Shown here piece after piece: positions 44,118 to 53,799 of a stretch of 64,000 nucleotides of DNA (position 1 is the stretch's first letter; each line of letters starts with the position of its first letter). Made by a program: the position numbers and the translations under genes. Below the pieces are notes generated by a model. It was not told the DNA's origin, searched no databases, and saw only the letters and a list, made by a program, of their open reading frames with translations. Source of the stretch: RHLJ01 sp048058975 (GTDB lineage Bacteria > Bacteroidota > Rhodothermia > Balneolales > Balneolaceae); NCBI GenBank assembly GCA_048058975.1, contig JBLLNP010000007.1:1-64000 (forward strand). The letters are read 5' to 3'.

Positions 44118-45194
44118 ATGAACAACCGGCTTTATTCTGCAGTTGTTGAAAATCCTGCTCTCACCCGAATTGGAATTGCCTCTCTTTTAATGCTTGTCAT
44201 ATTTCTTGTGGGCACCTTGGGGTATCATTATTTAGAAAATATGTCATTTTTTGATGGGCTCTACATGACGTTCATTACCATATCAACCATTGGATTTACC
44301 GAAATTAAATCTCTTTCTATAGAAGGTCGCCTTTTCACAATGGGTATTTTTATATTGGGAATAGGAGTAATTTCATACATCGCATCCCAAACAACACAAC
44401 TTCTTTTTGAAAGTGAGCTATTTTTACAACGTGCTATGCGAAAAAAACTAGAAAAGATGGAAGACCATTACATAATCTGTGGATATGGACGCATTGGGCA
44501 TCGTATAGCCAGTGTTCTCAGAGAAGCAGGTTTACCTCTCGTCATTGTTGAGAACCACGATTCTAGTATTGAGCGCATTAGCAACGATAACCATGTACAT
44601 GTTAAGGGGGATGCCCAAGATGAAAATATACTTCGTGAGGCAGGAATCGAGCGAGCTAAAGCACTTATTTGTACACTATCCAGCGACAAAGACAACGTAT
44701 TTACTACTCTCTTGGCAAGAGAAATTAATTCCGATCTTTTTATTCTTGTACGCGCTAACGAAAACAAAAACAAACTCCGAATTTCACGCTCCGGAGCAGA
44801 TAAAGTAATATCACCTTACGACATTGGTGCAGACCGCATGGCTAATGTGATATTAAGACCCAAAGTAGAGCAGTTCATTGAGACTATGACTCAGGACGAC
44901 AGCCAGGATCACACTTTTGATGAAGTTCTTATTTCCGAGGGCTCAAAACTTGCCAACAAAACACTCGCAGAAATTAATGTGCGTAGTAAGTATGAGGTGT
45001 TAATTATTGCTATCCTCCACGGAGGAGAACGAATAAAATTCAATCCTAAGAGTACCGATAAAATACATACCGGAGACTCACTAATTCTGCTAGGTGACCT
45101 CAAAAAAATTGACAAATTCAGATCAGAGATGTGCAACGATACCCGATCTCTGGCTGAGCGAGCCGAACAAATTGAAAATTTAGAAACTAACTGA
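44118..45194 (+). CDS. Two-helix potassium channel with RCK domains, unusual filter
   Basis: 358 residues: a membrane helix (LLMLVIFLVGTLGYHYLE), pore loop (FFDGLYMTFITISTIGFTEI), a second helix (LFTMGIFILGIGVISYIASQ), then an RCK_N Rossmann domain (IICGYGRIGHRIASVL, VVKGDAQDEN-like HVKGDAQDENILREAGIE) and an RCK_C domain. The selectivity filter reads TIGFT instead of TVGYG; the second glycine is replaced by Thr, so ion selectivity may differ. The stop TGA overlaps the aroC ATG by one base. Confidence 0.87.
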   Translation: MNNRLYSAVVENPALTRIGIASLLMLVIFLVGTLGYHYLENMSFFDGLYMTFITISTIGFTEIKSLSIEGRLFTMGIFILGIGVISYIASQTTQLLFESELFLQRAMRKKLEKMEDHYIICGYGRIGHRIASVLREAGLPLVIVENHDSSIERISNDNHVHVKGDAQDENILREAGIERAKALICTLSSDKDNVFTTLLAREINSDLFILVRANENKNKLRISRSGADKVISPYDIGADRMANVILRPKVEQFIETMTQDDSQDHTFDEVLISEGSKLANKTLAEINVRSKYEVLIIAILHGGERIKFNPKSTDKIHTGDSLILLGDLKKIDKFRSEMCNDTRSLAERAEQIENLETN

Positions 45195-46378
45195 TGATCA
45201 GATATTTTACAGCCGGTGAGTCTCATGGCCCTGGCTTAACAGGTATTGTGGAAGGATTACCTGCCGGATTACCCATCACTGAAGATGAAATTGCAGAGCA
45301 CTTAGCCCGACGTCAGGAAGGGTATGGGCGCGGCGGAAGAATGGCCTTCGAAAAAGACCGCGCCATTATTAGTTCCGGCGTTCGGTTCGGTAAAACTATG
45401 GGCGGGCCAGTAGCTTTATACATGGAAAATCGAGCTTTTCGGAAAGATAAGGACGGTTGGCCGGTAGTTATGAATAAAGAAGTAGAAGCAGATGGGATAG
45501 AAAAAATCACCCTCCCCCGTCCGGGACATGCCGATTTGGTTGGTGCACAAAAATATCGCTTTGATGATATCCGACCTGTTATTGAACGCTCAAGTGCAAG
45601 AGAAACAGGGATGCGCGTGGCCACAACGGCGATCGCTCGGAAGCTTCTCAAACATTTCGGAATTGAGATTGGTGGCCATGTACTCAGAATAGGAGAAGCA
45701 GGTTATGATTCCTGGGATCAGATACGTGAAATAGCGGATCCAATAGCTGAAAAAGGAGCCGAGCATCTTTATAAAACTGCTGATCAATCGGAGGTACGCT
45801 GCCTGGATGAAAAACTTTCCGAGGAAATGGTGGAGGAGATTAAAAAATACCGAAAAGCAGGTTCTTCTTTAGGTGGAGTGTATGAAATTGTTATTACCGG
45901 AGTACCTGTTGGCCTTGGAAGTTTTACCCACTGGGATCGCAAGCTGGACGGAATGATTGCTCAGGCGATTATGGGAACCCAGGCAATGAAAGGAGTTGAA
46001 ATAGGACTCGGTTTCGAATCAGGAGCTCGACCGGGTCATCATGTACACGATGAAATTACTCATGATGGAAGTTCTTTTAAACGAAGAACAAATCGAATGG
46101 GAGGTATAGAAGGAGGAATGAGTACCGGAATGCCGATTATTGTTCGCGGTGTAATGAAGCCTATTCCCACAATGCTAAATCCACTAAGTACAGTAGATAT
46201 GCATTCGCTTAAGGAGACAGAAACCCGCTATGAGCGCTCCGATGTGTGTGCGTTGCCGCGTGCTGTAGTTGTTGCTGAATGTGCGTTAGCTCCTGTTATA
46301 GCCAATGCCTTTCTAGAAAAATTCGGTGGGGATTCCATCAGTGAAATAGAAGAACGTTTCGAAAGTTATAAACCATAG
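45194..46378 (+). CDS. aroC: Chorismate synthase
   Basis: Last step of the shikimate pathway, FMN-dependent. 394 residues with GESHGPGLTGIVEGLPAGLPI at the start, RRQEGYGRGGRM, RSSARETGMRVA and the C-terminal RYERSDVCALPRAVVVAE. Length normal for the larger form. Its start overlaps the channel stop by one base, and its stop TAG shares a G with the GTG of the next gene. Confidence 0.97.
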   Translation: MIRYFTAGESHGPGLTGIVEGLPAGLPITEDEIAEHLARRQEGYGRGGRMAFEKDRAIISSGVRFGKTMGGPVALYMENRAFRKDKDGWPVVMNKEVEADGIEKITLPRPGHADLVGAQKYRFDDIRPVIERSSARETGMRVATTAIARKLLKHFGIEIGGHVLRIGEAGYDSWDQIREIADPIAEKGAEHLYKTADQSEVRCLDEKLSEEMVEEIKKYRKAGSSLGGVYEIVITGVPVGLGSFTHWDRKLDGMIAQAIMGTQAMKGVEIGLGFESGARPGHHVHDEITHDGSSFKRRTNRMGGIEGGMSTGMPIIVRGVMKPIPTMLNPLSTVDMHSLKETETRYERSDVCALPRAVVVAECALAPVIANAFLEKFGGDSISEIEERFESYKP

Positions 46379-46707
46379 TGAGCTCAAAAATTCCAACACT
46401 GGCAGCACGAGTTAAGGCGAATCCTGATGATTCGTTTTCTAAATTCGCTTTGGCATTGGAGTTGTTAAAACTTGATCAGGTTTCAAAAGCTCAGTTACTT
46501 TTTGAAATTATTATGGATAATGATCCTGATTACATTGGCGTTTATTATCACCTTGCAAAATTATATACTGAAATTAACGAGAACAAAAAGGCGCTTGAAA
46601 CCTATAAGAAAGGAATCAAAATTGCTGAAGCCTTGGATGATCAACATGCGAAATCTGAACTTCAAGGCGCATTACTTGCTCTCGAACTAGAAATGGATTA
46701 CAAATAA
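46378..46707 (+). CDS. Small TPR-repeat protein
   Basis: 109 residues, starting at a GTG that overlaps the aroC stop (TAGTG). Two to three tetratricopeptide units (DSFSKFALALELLKLDQVSKAQLLFEIIM, DYIGVYYHLAKLYTEINENKKALETYKKGI) form a protein-binding scaffold. No signal peptide, so cytosolic. Its partner is unknown; the neighbouring gene products are candidates. Confidence 0.8.
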   Translation: MSSKIPTLAARVKANPDDSFSKFALALELLKLDQVSKAQLLFEIIMDNDPDYIGVYYHLAKLYTEINENKKALETYKKGIKIAEALDDQHAKSELQGALLALELEMDYK

Positions 46708-47666
46708 TGAAGTTTTTATCCTCTTTTTTTAGCTTTCTTTTTTTTCTAAGTATTACCCTCTTAGCACAGGTACAAAAAACTCACACCGTAAAACAGGGCG
46801 AGACTCTTTACGGGATTTCCAAGTTATTAAATGTTACAGTTGCAGAGCTTCAACAGTGGAATAATCTAACCGATAATATAATTTCAATAGGAGACGAGCT
46901 CATCTACTATGACTCTTACGGTGAGCAACAACCTACTACTGAAGCACCTGCAAAATCGCTGATTGAAATTTCTGCTCCTCCTGAAAACACCTATTACACA
47001 GTTAAAAGTGGAGACAATCTTACGATAATTGCTCGTCAACACAACATGACCGTTCAGGAACTTAGAGAATTAAATAACCTAACCAGTGACCTGATTAGCA
47101 TTGGGCAACAGCTTAGTGTAAGAAAGTTAGTTGACAGCGTTGCTCCTTCCGTTTCAGAATTTTCTGAAGAATCTCAGCCTCAGGGTTCATTTGCGGTTTA
47201 TACGGTTGAGGCGGGACAAACTTCCTCCGATATCCTGGAAAAGTTCAAAATGACACAGCGGGAACTTCAGGAATTAAATCCAGATGTAAACATTGCCGCG
47301 CTTGATCGAAACCAGAAAATCACCATTCTGCTTCCGCCATCGCGAACCTATGACAATCCCTACGAAAACAAGGCTTCGCTGCAGGATTTAGGGACTGTTG
47401 GGGTAAGCTCTTACCAATCTGGAGAACTTGGAAATACTACCACAAATGGTGAGTTGTATAATCCGGACGAACTTACAGCAGCTCATTCAAACATTGCTCT
47501 TGGAACGATTATCTTTATTGAAAACCCGGAAACTAAAAGTGGTATCTATGTTCGTATTAATGATCGCATCACAGAATCCGGATTGAAACTTTCCGCAAAG
47601 GCATTCCGAATATTAGGCCTCGATAATCTTACAAACCCAACTGTTTCTATTTATACCGAGAGCTAA
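46707..47666 (+). CDS. LysM-repeat protein with C-terminal RlpA-like domain
   Basis: 319 residues with a signal peptide (FLSSFFSFLFFLSITLLAQ). Three LysM repeats bind peptidoglycan: HTVKQGETLYGISKLLNVTV (about 26), YYTVKSGDNLTIIARQHNMTV (about 96), and a weaker VYTVEAGQTSSDILEKFKMT (about 171). A double-psi beta-barrel follows (about 235-315: TTTNGELYNPDELTAAHSNIALGT, IYVRINDRITESGLKLSAKAF), as in RlpA. In RlpA this barrel is a lytic transglycosylase or a septal scaffold. TAATG couples it to the TPR gene. Confidence 0.88.
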   Translation: MKFLSSFFSFLFFLSITLLAQVQKTHTVKQGETLYGISKLLNVTVAELQQWNNLTDNIISIGDELIYYDSYGEQQPTTEAPAKSLIEISAPPENTYYTVKSGDNLTIIARQHNMTVQELRELNNLTSDLISIGQQLSVRKLVDSVAPSVSEFSEESQPQGSFAVYTVEAGQTSSDILEKFKMTQRELQELNPDVNIAALDRNQKITILLPPSRTYDNPYENKASLQDLGTVGVSSYQSGELGNTTTNGELYNPDELTAAHSNIALGTIIFIENPETKSGIYVRINDRITESGLKLSAKAFRILGLDNLTNPTVSIYTES

Positions 47667-48394
47667 TGATTAATCCTGTGAAGCAATACTTTTCCAATAC
47701 GCACACCTTGCTTTACAGCTTTTTGTTTAGCCTTCCATTATTTCTCATTTATGAAAGTCTTATTCTCATCTCGCAACCAAACGCAGATCAAATTGTTCGT
47801 ATCAGTGTAGATGTTTGGATGAAATCGATTTTTACCTATTTCGGGGTAAACGCGGTTTCTTTTTCCCTTTTGGTGATGATGCTGCTTGGCTTTTTTATTT
47901 TATATAAAGAACGTGAACGGCTTAAAGAACTTCGGTTCTCCTATTTTCCACTCATGATGGTCGAGTGCCTGATCTATGCCATTGTAGTCGCATTCATAAG
48001 CAACATGCTTGTTTCACTAATACTTAATATGAGTGCAAGCGATTCAATTCAGTCACTCTCATATCTTCAGAAACTTGCGCTTTCTTTAGGGGCTGGACTT
48101 TATGAAGAACTTTTCTTCCGGGTGATTTTAGTTTCTGTGTTAATATTGTTGTTCAATAAAATATTTGGAAAAAAGTGGGCGGCGGTTATTGCTGCGGTTA
48201 CCCTTTCGGCACTGCTCTTCAGCGCTGTTCATTATACTGGCTCGATGGGAGACTTATTTACTCTAAACTCTTTTGCTTATAGATTTATATTCGGGCTGAT
48301 TTTAAACGGGCTTTATGTTTGGAGAGGGTTCGGAGTTGCCGCCTGGACGCATGCTCTCTATGACGTTCTTGTGATCAGTTTTCTAGGCGGTTAG
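47666..48394 (+). CDS. CPBP-family intramembrane metalloprotease
   Basis: 242 residues with about seven membrane segments. The metalloprotease motifs are EELFFRVI (Glu-Glu-x3-Arg, about residue 155), FSAVHYTG (His) and HALYDV. Members process prenylated proteins (CAAX) or bacteriocins; bacterial roles are mostly unknown. It starts within the LysM gene's stop (TAATG), ending a six-gene co-translated chain. Confidence 0.88.
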   Translation: MINPVKQYFSNTHTLLYSFLFSLPLFLIYESLILISQPNADQIVRISVDVWMKSIFTYFGVNAVSFSLLVMMLLGFFILYKERERLKELRFSYFPLMMVECLIYAIVVAFISNMLVSLILNMSASDSIQSLSYLQKLALSLGAGLYEELFFRVILVSVLILLFNKIFGKKWAAVIAAVTLSALLFSAVHYTGSMGDLFTLNSFAYRFIFGLILNGLYVWRGFGVAAWTHALYDVLVISFLGG

Positions 48395-48546
48395 TTTTTG
48401 ACAAATTCGCTGATCAAAATTTTCTATTATCCTGTTGGGGCTTAGTTAGTTATAATTCTTGCCGGAAATATTAAATTTTAGTTTTTGTTTACATAAGTAA
48501 TAAAAATTGACTTACTTAGTATCGTAATATTTTAGAAAAGGGAATC

Positions 48547-49113
48547 TTGAGCAAAAATCATAAAAAAAAGCAGCAGGAATTTAATGATGAGGTTATCCCT
48601 CATTTGGATTCACTGTATAATTTCGGCTTGAGGCTCACATCAGATCCAAGCGATGCTGAAGATCTTGTTCAGGATACTATTGTAAAAGCCTTTCGGTTTT
48701 TTGATAGCTACGAGAAAGGCACAAATGCCAAGGCATGGCTATTCCGGATTCTAAAGAACTCTTTTATCAATAATTACCGGAAAAACCTGAAGAAGCCACA
48801 GGAAGTAGATTATGATGAAGTCTCTTCCTTTTATGAAAATATCCGAGCAGAACGAACCGATACCTCCGACCTTGAGCACTTGATTTTCCGGGATCTGATG
48901 GACGACAACTTTTCTAAAGCGCTGGGCAAGCTACCCGAAGATTTCAGAACGGTTGTACTGTTATGCGATGTAGATGGCTTCACCTATGAAGAAATCTCCA
49001 ACATGCTGGACGTCCCTATTGGTACTATTCGCTCGCGGTTACACAGGGGCAGAAATCTACTAAAAACCGAACTCTACGAATACGCCAAGAAAAGAGGCTA
49101 TACCGACGATTAG
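48547..49113 (+). CDS. ECF-type RNA polymerase sigma factor (RpoE-like)
   Basis: 188 residues from a TTG at 48547, with AAGGGA six bases upstream. Sigma-2 region: YNFGLRLTSDPSDAEDLVQDTIVKAFRFFDSYEKGTNAKAWLFRIL; sigma-4: LPEDFRTVVLLCDVDGFTYEEISNMLDVPIGTIRSRLHRGR. It directs polymerase to a set of stress or envelope genes. No anti-sigma factor is adjacent (the neighbour is a convergent kinase), so control is unclear. Confidence 0.9.
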   Translation: MSKNHKKKQQEFNDEVIPHLDSLYNFGLRLTSDPSDAEDLVQDTIVKAFRFFDSYEKGTNAKAWLFRILKNSFINNYRKNLKKPQEVDYDEVSSFYENIRAERTDTSDLEHLIFRDLMDDNFSKALGKLPEDFRTVVLLCDVDGFTYEEISNMLDVPIGTIRSRLHRGRNLLKTELYEYAKKRGYTDD

Positions 49114-49115
49114 CC

Positions 49116-50417
49116 TCAACCTCTCACTTCCAGTATTATTCGCATAGTTGTCCCCTTTCCGGGTTCCGATTTATACACAAAAACTTTCCCTGCATGGTAT
49201 TCCTCAATAATTCTTTTAGTTAGGCTAAGTCCTAATCCCCATCCTCTTTTTTTAGTACTAAATCCGGGTCGAAATACCGTTTTAAATTGATTCAGCTCTA
49301 TTCCTGATCCTGAATCCTCAATATCAATAATTACATCCGTTCCTTTTACTTCAGAACTAATCGCAATAACTGCATTCTTATCATTTTTATTTAGCGCATC
49401 CATCGCGTTTTTAACCAGGTTTTCAATAGCCCATTGAAAAAGCTCTGGATTAAGGTTCACTTTAGCTTCTGCCCTTAACGCTTTCTTCACCTCTACTCCC
49501 TTGCCCAGTTTCGGGAGTCTGCGTTCCATGTATTCGACAACCTCTTCAAGACTAGGCTGTATGTCCATGATTTCCAGTTCAGGAGAGGAGCCGATTTTCC
49601 CAAATCGCTCAGCAACATCACTAAGACGTTCCACATCTTTTTCGATTTCATGGATTAGGTTTGATGCCGCTTTATCCTTTCCGAATTCATCTTTAAACAA
49701 GTGAATCCAGCCATATAAACTGGAAATCGGAGTACCTAATTGATGGGCTGCCTCTTTGGCCATTCCTACCCACAAATTGGACTGCTCAGTTCTGGTGATA
49801 CTCTTATACGTCGTGTAACCGATTCCCAGCAATAAGCTCATTATCACAATCTGTATGTATGGAAAATATCGGAGAAGGCGAACCGTAGGGCTTTCTCCAT
49901 AATACACATACTGAGCAATTTCCCGGTTTTCATCCCCAATTACGATCTTAATGGGAGGATTAACATTCTTAAGGCTCTGAACTAAATTCAGGCTGTCGCG
50001 GAGGCTTTTCAGTTTTGATGCTTCTACATTCCGAAATCCGAGAAGCACATCATTTGAATCTACAAGTATAGCGGGAACTTTGAAATTTCCTGCTTCATCC
50101 AAAATGAGCTCATCCGTAACAAAATCCCTGGAACTTCTCAGGCTTTCTACTTCAAACAGCTTCTGAACAACACTATCCGGTACATTTGGGTTTTGCTGAA
50201 GATCGATGGCAACATCTATTAATTGAGAACTGGCCTGTTGGTGTACCGGTAACGCATTAAACTCGATGGCTTTTGCCCATAACTCCACACTAACCCGCTC
50301 CTGATCCAGTATTTTACCAACCAGGTAATTGTTATACACAAGAGAACCGGCCCCCAAAAGAAGAAGAAAAGTGATCAGTAAAAGCTTAATCCACCCGGAT
50401 TGTGCAAATAGATTCAT
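49116..50417 (-). CDS. Membrane sensor histidine kinase
   Basis: 433 residues. Two membrane segments (WIKLLLITFLLLLGAGSLVY and YIQIVIMSLLLGIGYTTYKS) enclose an extracytoplasmic sensor of about 150 residues without a recognised fold. The H-box is MAKEAAHQLGTPISSLYGW. The ATPase domain has NLVKNAMDALNKN, DIEDSGSGI, RPGFSTKKRGWGLGLSLTKRI. It has no HAMP domain and no response regulator next to it. The H-box Thr/Gln form (HQLGTP) is common in Bacteroidota kinases. Confidence 0.9.
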   Translation of the reverse strand: MNLFAQSGWIKLLLITFLLLLGAGSLVYNNYLVGKILDQERVSVELWAKAIEFNALPVHQQASSQLIDVAIDLQQNPNVPDSVVQKLFEVESLRSSRDFVTDELILDEAGNFKVPAILVDSNDVLLGFRNVEASKLKSLRDSLNLVQSLKNVNPPIKIVIGDENREIAQYVYYGESPTVRLLRYFPYIQIVIMSLLLGIGYTTYKSITRTEQSNLWVGMAKEAAHQLGTPISSLYGWIHLFKDEFGKDKAASNLIHEIEKDVERLSDVAERFGKIGSSPELEIMDIQPSLEEVVEYMERRLPKLGKGVEVKKALRAEAKVNLNPELFQWAIENLVKNAMDALNKNDKNAVIAISSEVKGTDVIIDIEDSGSGIELNQFKTVFRPGFSTKKRGWGLGLSLTKRIIEEYHAGKVFVYKSEPGKGTTMRIILEVRG

Positions 50418-50473
50418 GAACCTGTTTTATTGATGGGTAATATACTGAAGCAGAGGGAATCACCTAAAACAAA

Positions 50474-50502
50474 AAAGTCAGCGCTGTACCAACGCTGACT
50501 TT
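50474..50502 (-). terminator. Terminator of the tig-clpP-clpX unit
   Basis: AAAGTCAGCG (50474-50483) pairs with CGCTGACTTT (50493-50502), followed on the minus strand by TTTTTTGTTTT. It starts six bases past the clpX stop. Confidence 0.85.
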
Positions 50503-50507
50503 CAAAC

Positions 50508-51761
50508 TCATGCAGAAGCTTTTTGCTTCTCATACACCGGAGGTGCTTTCTTCTCGATCGTTTCTTTCGTGATGATACACTTCTTCACGTTTTTCATTGA
50601 TGGAAGTGTAAACATGATATCAAGCATGGAGGCCTCTAAAATGGAACGAAGTCCACGAGCACCCGTTTTTCTCGTCTTTGCCTTTTGAACTATGGCCCTC
50701 AGAGCTTCGTCTTCAAATTCGAGCTCAACACTTTCCATCTTAAACAGCTTTTTATACTGTTTTACGATTGCGTTTTTCGGAGTTTGAAGGATATCCAACA
50801 ATGCTTCATCTGAAAGTTCATGCAAACCACAAATTACCGGAATCCGACCAATCAATTCAGGAATCAAACCAAACTGCTGCAGATCTTCCGGTTCGATGTA
50901 CGTAAAAATCTCCGGGTCTTCTTTATCAAACTTAACTTGCTCTCTGGTATGAAAACCCATCGCACTGGTTGAAAGTCTGCGCGAGATAATCTCTTCCAAT
51001 CCTGCAAAAGCTCCACCACAGATAAACAAAATATTCGAAGTATCCAGTTGGATAAAGCTTTGTTCAGGATGCTTTCTTCCTCCCTTAGGCGGAATATTGG
51101 CAACCGTGCCTTCTAAAATTTTTAGCAACGCTTGCTGAACTCCTTCACCACTTACATCGCGAGTAATGGAAGGATTGTCACTTTTACGTGCTACTTTATC
51201 TACTTCGTCAATATAAACGATGCCTCTTTTGGCGCGCTCAACATCATAATCAGCTGCCTGAAGAAGATTACTTAAAATACTTTCCACATCTTCGCCAACA
51301 TATCCGGCTTCAGTAAGTACGGTAGCATCTGCGATGGTAAAAGGTACATCTATTACTTTCGCGAGGGTACGGGCAAGCAAAGTTTTACCGCTACCTGTTG
51401 GACCAAGTAATGCGATATTACTTTTCTCAATCAGTGTATCGTCAAGTTCCAGGCTTTCGTTACTGATTCTTTTGTAATGGTTGTAAACCGCAACCGATAA
51501 AGTCTTCTTGGCTTGCTCCTGCCCGATTACATATTCATCCAGTTTGGCTTTTATTTCAACCGGTTTCAGAAGAGGTTTGTACGATTTTTCTCGTCGGCGG
51601 GCCAGTGAGGCCAAATCGCTTTTAATAATGCTTGAAGCGTCTTCCACACAACGATCACAAACATATACGCCCGGGCCCGCTACCATACTGTTCACTTCCA
51701 GACTGGAACGTCCGCAAAACGAACAATTTACAATGTCGTTATTTTTGTCATTATCGCTCAT
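50508..51761 (-). CDS. clpX: ATP-dependent Clp protease ATP-binding subunit ClpX
   Basis: AAA+ unfoldase that feeds ClpP. 417 residues: the N-terminal zinc finger CSFCGRSS...CDRC, Walker A LLGPTGSGKTLLART, Walker B GIVYIDEVDKVARK, sensor-2 region KTRKTGARGLRSILE. The IGF loop needed to dock ClpP reads IPVICGLHEL in the region LIGRIPVICG; the tripeptide IGF itself is not obvious by eye and should be checked by alignment. Downstream of clpP by 26 bases. Confidence 0.96.
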   Translation of the reverse strand: MSDNDKNNDIVNCSFCGRSSLEVNSMVAGPGVYVCDRCVEDASSIIKSDLASLARRREKSYKPLLKPVEIKAKLDEYVIGQEQAKKTLSVAVYNHYKRISNESLELDDTLIEKSNIALLGPTGSGKTLLARTLAKVIDVPFTIADATVLTEAGYVGEDVESILSNLLQAADYDVERAKRGIVYIDEVDKVARKSDNPSITRDVSGEGVQQALLKILEGTVANIPPKGGRKHPEQSFIQLDTSNILFICGGAFAGLEEIISRRLSTSAMGFHTREQVKFDKEDPEIFTYIEPEDLQQFGLIPELIGRIPVICGLHELSDEALLDILQTPKNAIVKQYKKLFKMESVELEFEDEALRAIVQKAKTRKTGARGLRSILEASMLDIMFTLPSMKNVKKCIITKETIEKKAPPVYEKQKASA

Positions 51762-51787
51762 TGCTAATAAATCTAATAAAAATCTGG

Positions 51788-52441
51788 CTATTTAGCAGCC
51801 GGAGCTCTTGCAATCACATTATCAACCAGACCGTACTTCTTAGCTTCTTCAGCGGTCATCCAGTTGTTTCGGTCAGAATCCTGAAGAATATCGTCCAGAG
51901 TTTTGCCCGCATGATCTGCAATAATCTGGCTTAGTTGTTTCTTTGTGCGAAGTATTTCTCTTGCTTCAATTTCAATATCGCTAGCCTGTCCTTGAACGCC
52001 ACCAAGTGGTTGGTGAATCATAACACGCGCATTTGGAAGACAGCTTCTCTTTCCGGCAGTTCCGGCTGTAAGAAGTACTGCGCCCATACTTGCTGCCATG
52101 CCCATACAAGTAGTTGCCACATCACACTTAATAAGTTGCATAGTATCATATATAGCCAACCCGGATGACACTACACCTCCAGGGCTATTGATATAAAGAT
52201 TAATGTCTTTCTCAGGGTCTTCAGATTCAAGAAATAACATCTGAGCCACAACAATGCTTGCAACTACATCATTAATCGGACTCCCCAGAATAATAATCCT
52301 GTCTTTGAGAAGACGGGAGTAGATGTCGTAGGCCCGTTCGCCACGGCTGGTGGTTTCGATAACCATGGGTACCAGGTTACTCTCAATGGCCTGATGACCG
52401 GATTCGTAAAGGGGTTGCTCAAAAATGGATTGCTTAATCAT
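51788..52441 (-). CDS. clpP: ATP-dependent Clp protease proteolytic subunit ClpP
   Basis: Serine protease, 217 residues. Ser118 lies in CMGMAASMGAVLL, His143 in RVMIHQPLGG, and the third residue Asp in DSDRNNWMTAEEA. The order tig-clpP-clpX on one strand is the common bacterial arrangement. Confidence 0.97.
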   Translation of the reverse strand: MIKQSIFEQPLYESGHQAIESNLVPMVIETTSRGERAYDIYSRLLKDRIIILGSPINDVVASIVVAQMLFLESEDPEKDINLYINSPGGVVSSGLAIYDTMQLIKCDVATTCMGMAASMGAVLLTAGTAGKRSCLPNARVMIHQPLGGVQGQASDIEIEAREILRTKKQLSQIIADHAGKTLDDILQDSDRNNWMTAEEAKKYGLVDNVIARAPAAK

Positions 52442-52456
52442 GGCTGTCTGAATGAA

Positions 52457-53734
52457 TTAGTTCTTTTTTTTCGACTTCTTTTCCTGATACTTGCGATAGG
52501 CGTCTTTGTCCAACTCTTTAATGCTTACCTCATCCTGAAGCTTGTCGAATACTTTATTTTCTCTGATACTGCTTCGGAGTGATTCGAGCAAATTCGGGTT
52601 TTGAGCGTAATAGCCTTTCAGTTGATCCACAGTAGCACCGTATCGCGCAGCTTCAATGGAAATGAACTCGTCGATATCTTCGGGTTTTATTTCGATATCT
52701 TCAAATGTTTCTTGCAATTTTTGGCTGATGAAGTACCACCTGGATTCTCTCTTAGCCTGCTCCGTCATTTCTTCCCTGTATGCTTCCTCATCAAAGGTTT
52801 CGGGTAGCTTATTGCCATACTGCTGCTTTAATTGTTGCACATAAGAACTTTTCACTTGCTCGGTAAAAGCATCGGGAACTTCAAAATCGTGCGCATCAAC
52901 GAGCGTATCCACTACTTCATTTTTAAACATATCATCGGCAGTCTGATCATAATACAGCTGCATTCTGCTTTTGATGAAGCTTTTGAATTCATCTTCGTTT
53001 TTAGCCTCTCCGTTGCTGTTCTTTTTTATGAATTCTTCATTCAATTCGGCTTTAATCGGCTTTTGAACTTTCTTAACGGTGATTTTTATTTCGTCTTTGT
53101 GATCATCGTGATCCATTTTCATTTCAGCAACATCACCTGCCTTATGGCCTTTCAAAGCTTTTAAGAAATCAGCTGTGCTTTCTTCTCTCAAGTCCAGCGT
53201 TTGATCTTCATCAACATCGCCGTGTGTTACAGATTCCACATCCACAACAACCCTGTGATCTTTGGTGATTTTAGCATCAACATCTTCCCAACTGCTTTCG
53301 CGCTCCAGGCTTCGCTCAATCTCTTCTTCAACCTCTTTGTCGGTTACATCGTGAACCATTTTGTTCACTTTTACTTTCTTAAGGTCCGTTAATTCTACTT
53401 CTGGTTTTGCGCCAATTTTAAAAACTACTTCCAGCTCGTCATTTTCCCACTGGAAATCGATCATCTGAGTTTCGCCAACCGGCTTATGCTCTTCAACAAC
53501 ATCTTTCTCGAATATCTCTTGAATGTATTTGTTGATTTCTTCAATCTCGATATCGTTACCAAATCTTTTCTTAACTAAAGATAATGGCACTCTTCCGGGT
53601 CTGAATCCCGGTAACGAAATTTGCCCCTGATACTTTTTAAAGGCTTTGTCGAATTTTGGTTGTAGTTCTTCCCGGTTAGCTTTAAGGGTTACTTCTTTAT
53701 CAACAGAAGTAATTTCTTTCACAGAAATGTTCAC
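52457..53734 (-). CDS. tig: Trigger factor
   Basis: Ribosome-bound chaperone of 425 residues. The N-terminal ribosome-binding domain carries the family tail signature near SLPGFRPGRVPLSLVKKRFG. The middle PPIase part reads TADFLKALKGHKAGDVAEMKM with acidic, diverged catalytic loops. The C-terminal helical domain ends in a Lys-rich tail (EKKSKKKN). Acidic composition is high in the middle. It lies 65 bases after tRNA-Leu, in the same direction. Confidence 0.94.
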   Translation of the reverse strand: MNISVKEITSVDKEVTLKANREELQPKFDKAFKKYQGQISLPGFRPGRVPLSLVKKRFGNDIEIEEINKYIQEIFEKDVVEEHKPVGETQMIDFQWENDELEVVFKIGAKPEVELTDLKKVKVNKMVHDVTDKEVEEEIERSLERESSWEDVDAKITKDHRVVVDVESVTHGDVDEDQTLDLREESTADFLKALKGHKAGDVAEMKMDHDDHKDEIKITVKKVQKPIKAELNEEFIKKNSNGEAKNEDEFKSFIKSRMQLYYDQTADDMFKNEVVDTLVDAHDFEVPDAFTEQVKSSYVQQLKQQYGNKLPETFDEEAYREEMTEQAKRESRWYFISQKLQETFEDIEIKPEDIDEFISIEAARYGATVDQLKGYYAQNPNLLESLRSSIRENKVFDKLQDEVSIKELDKDAYRKYQEKKSKKKN

Positions 53735-53799
53735 GTATGCTCCGCTTTGTTTGGTGGATTCAATAAATAAATAAAAACAGGATCGTTTAGATAGGAAAG

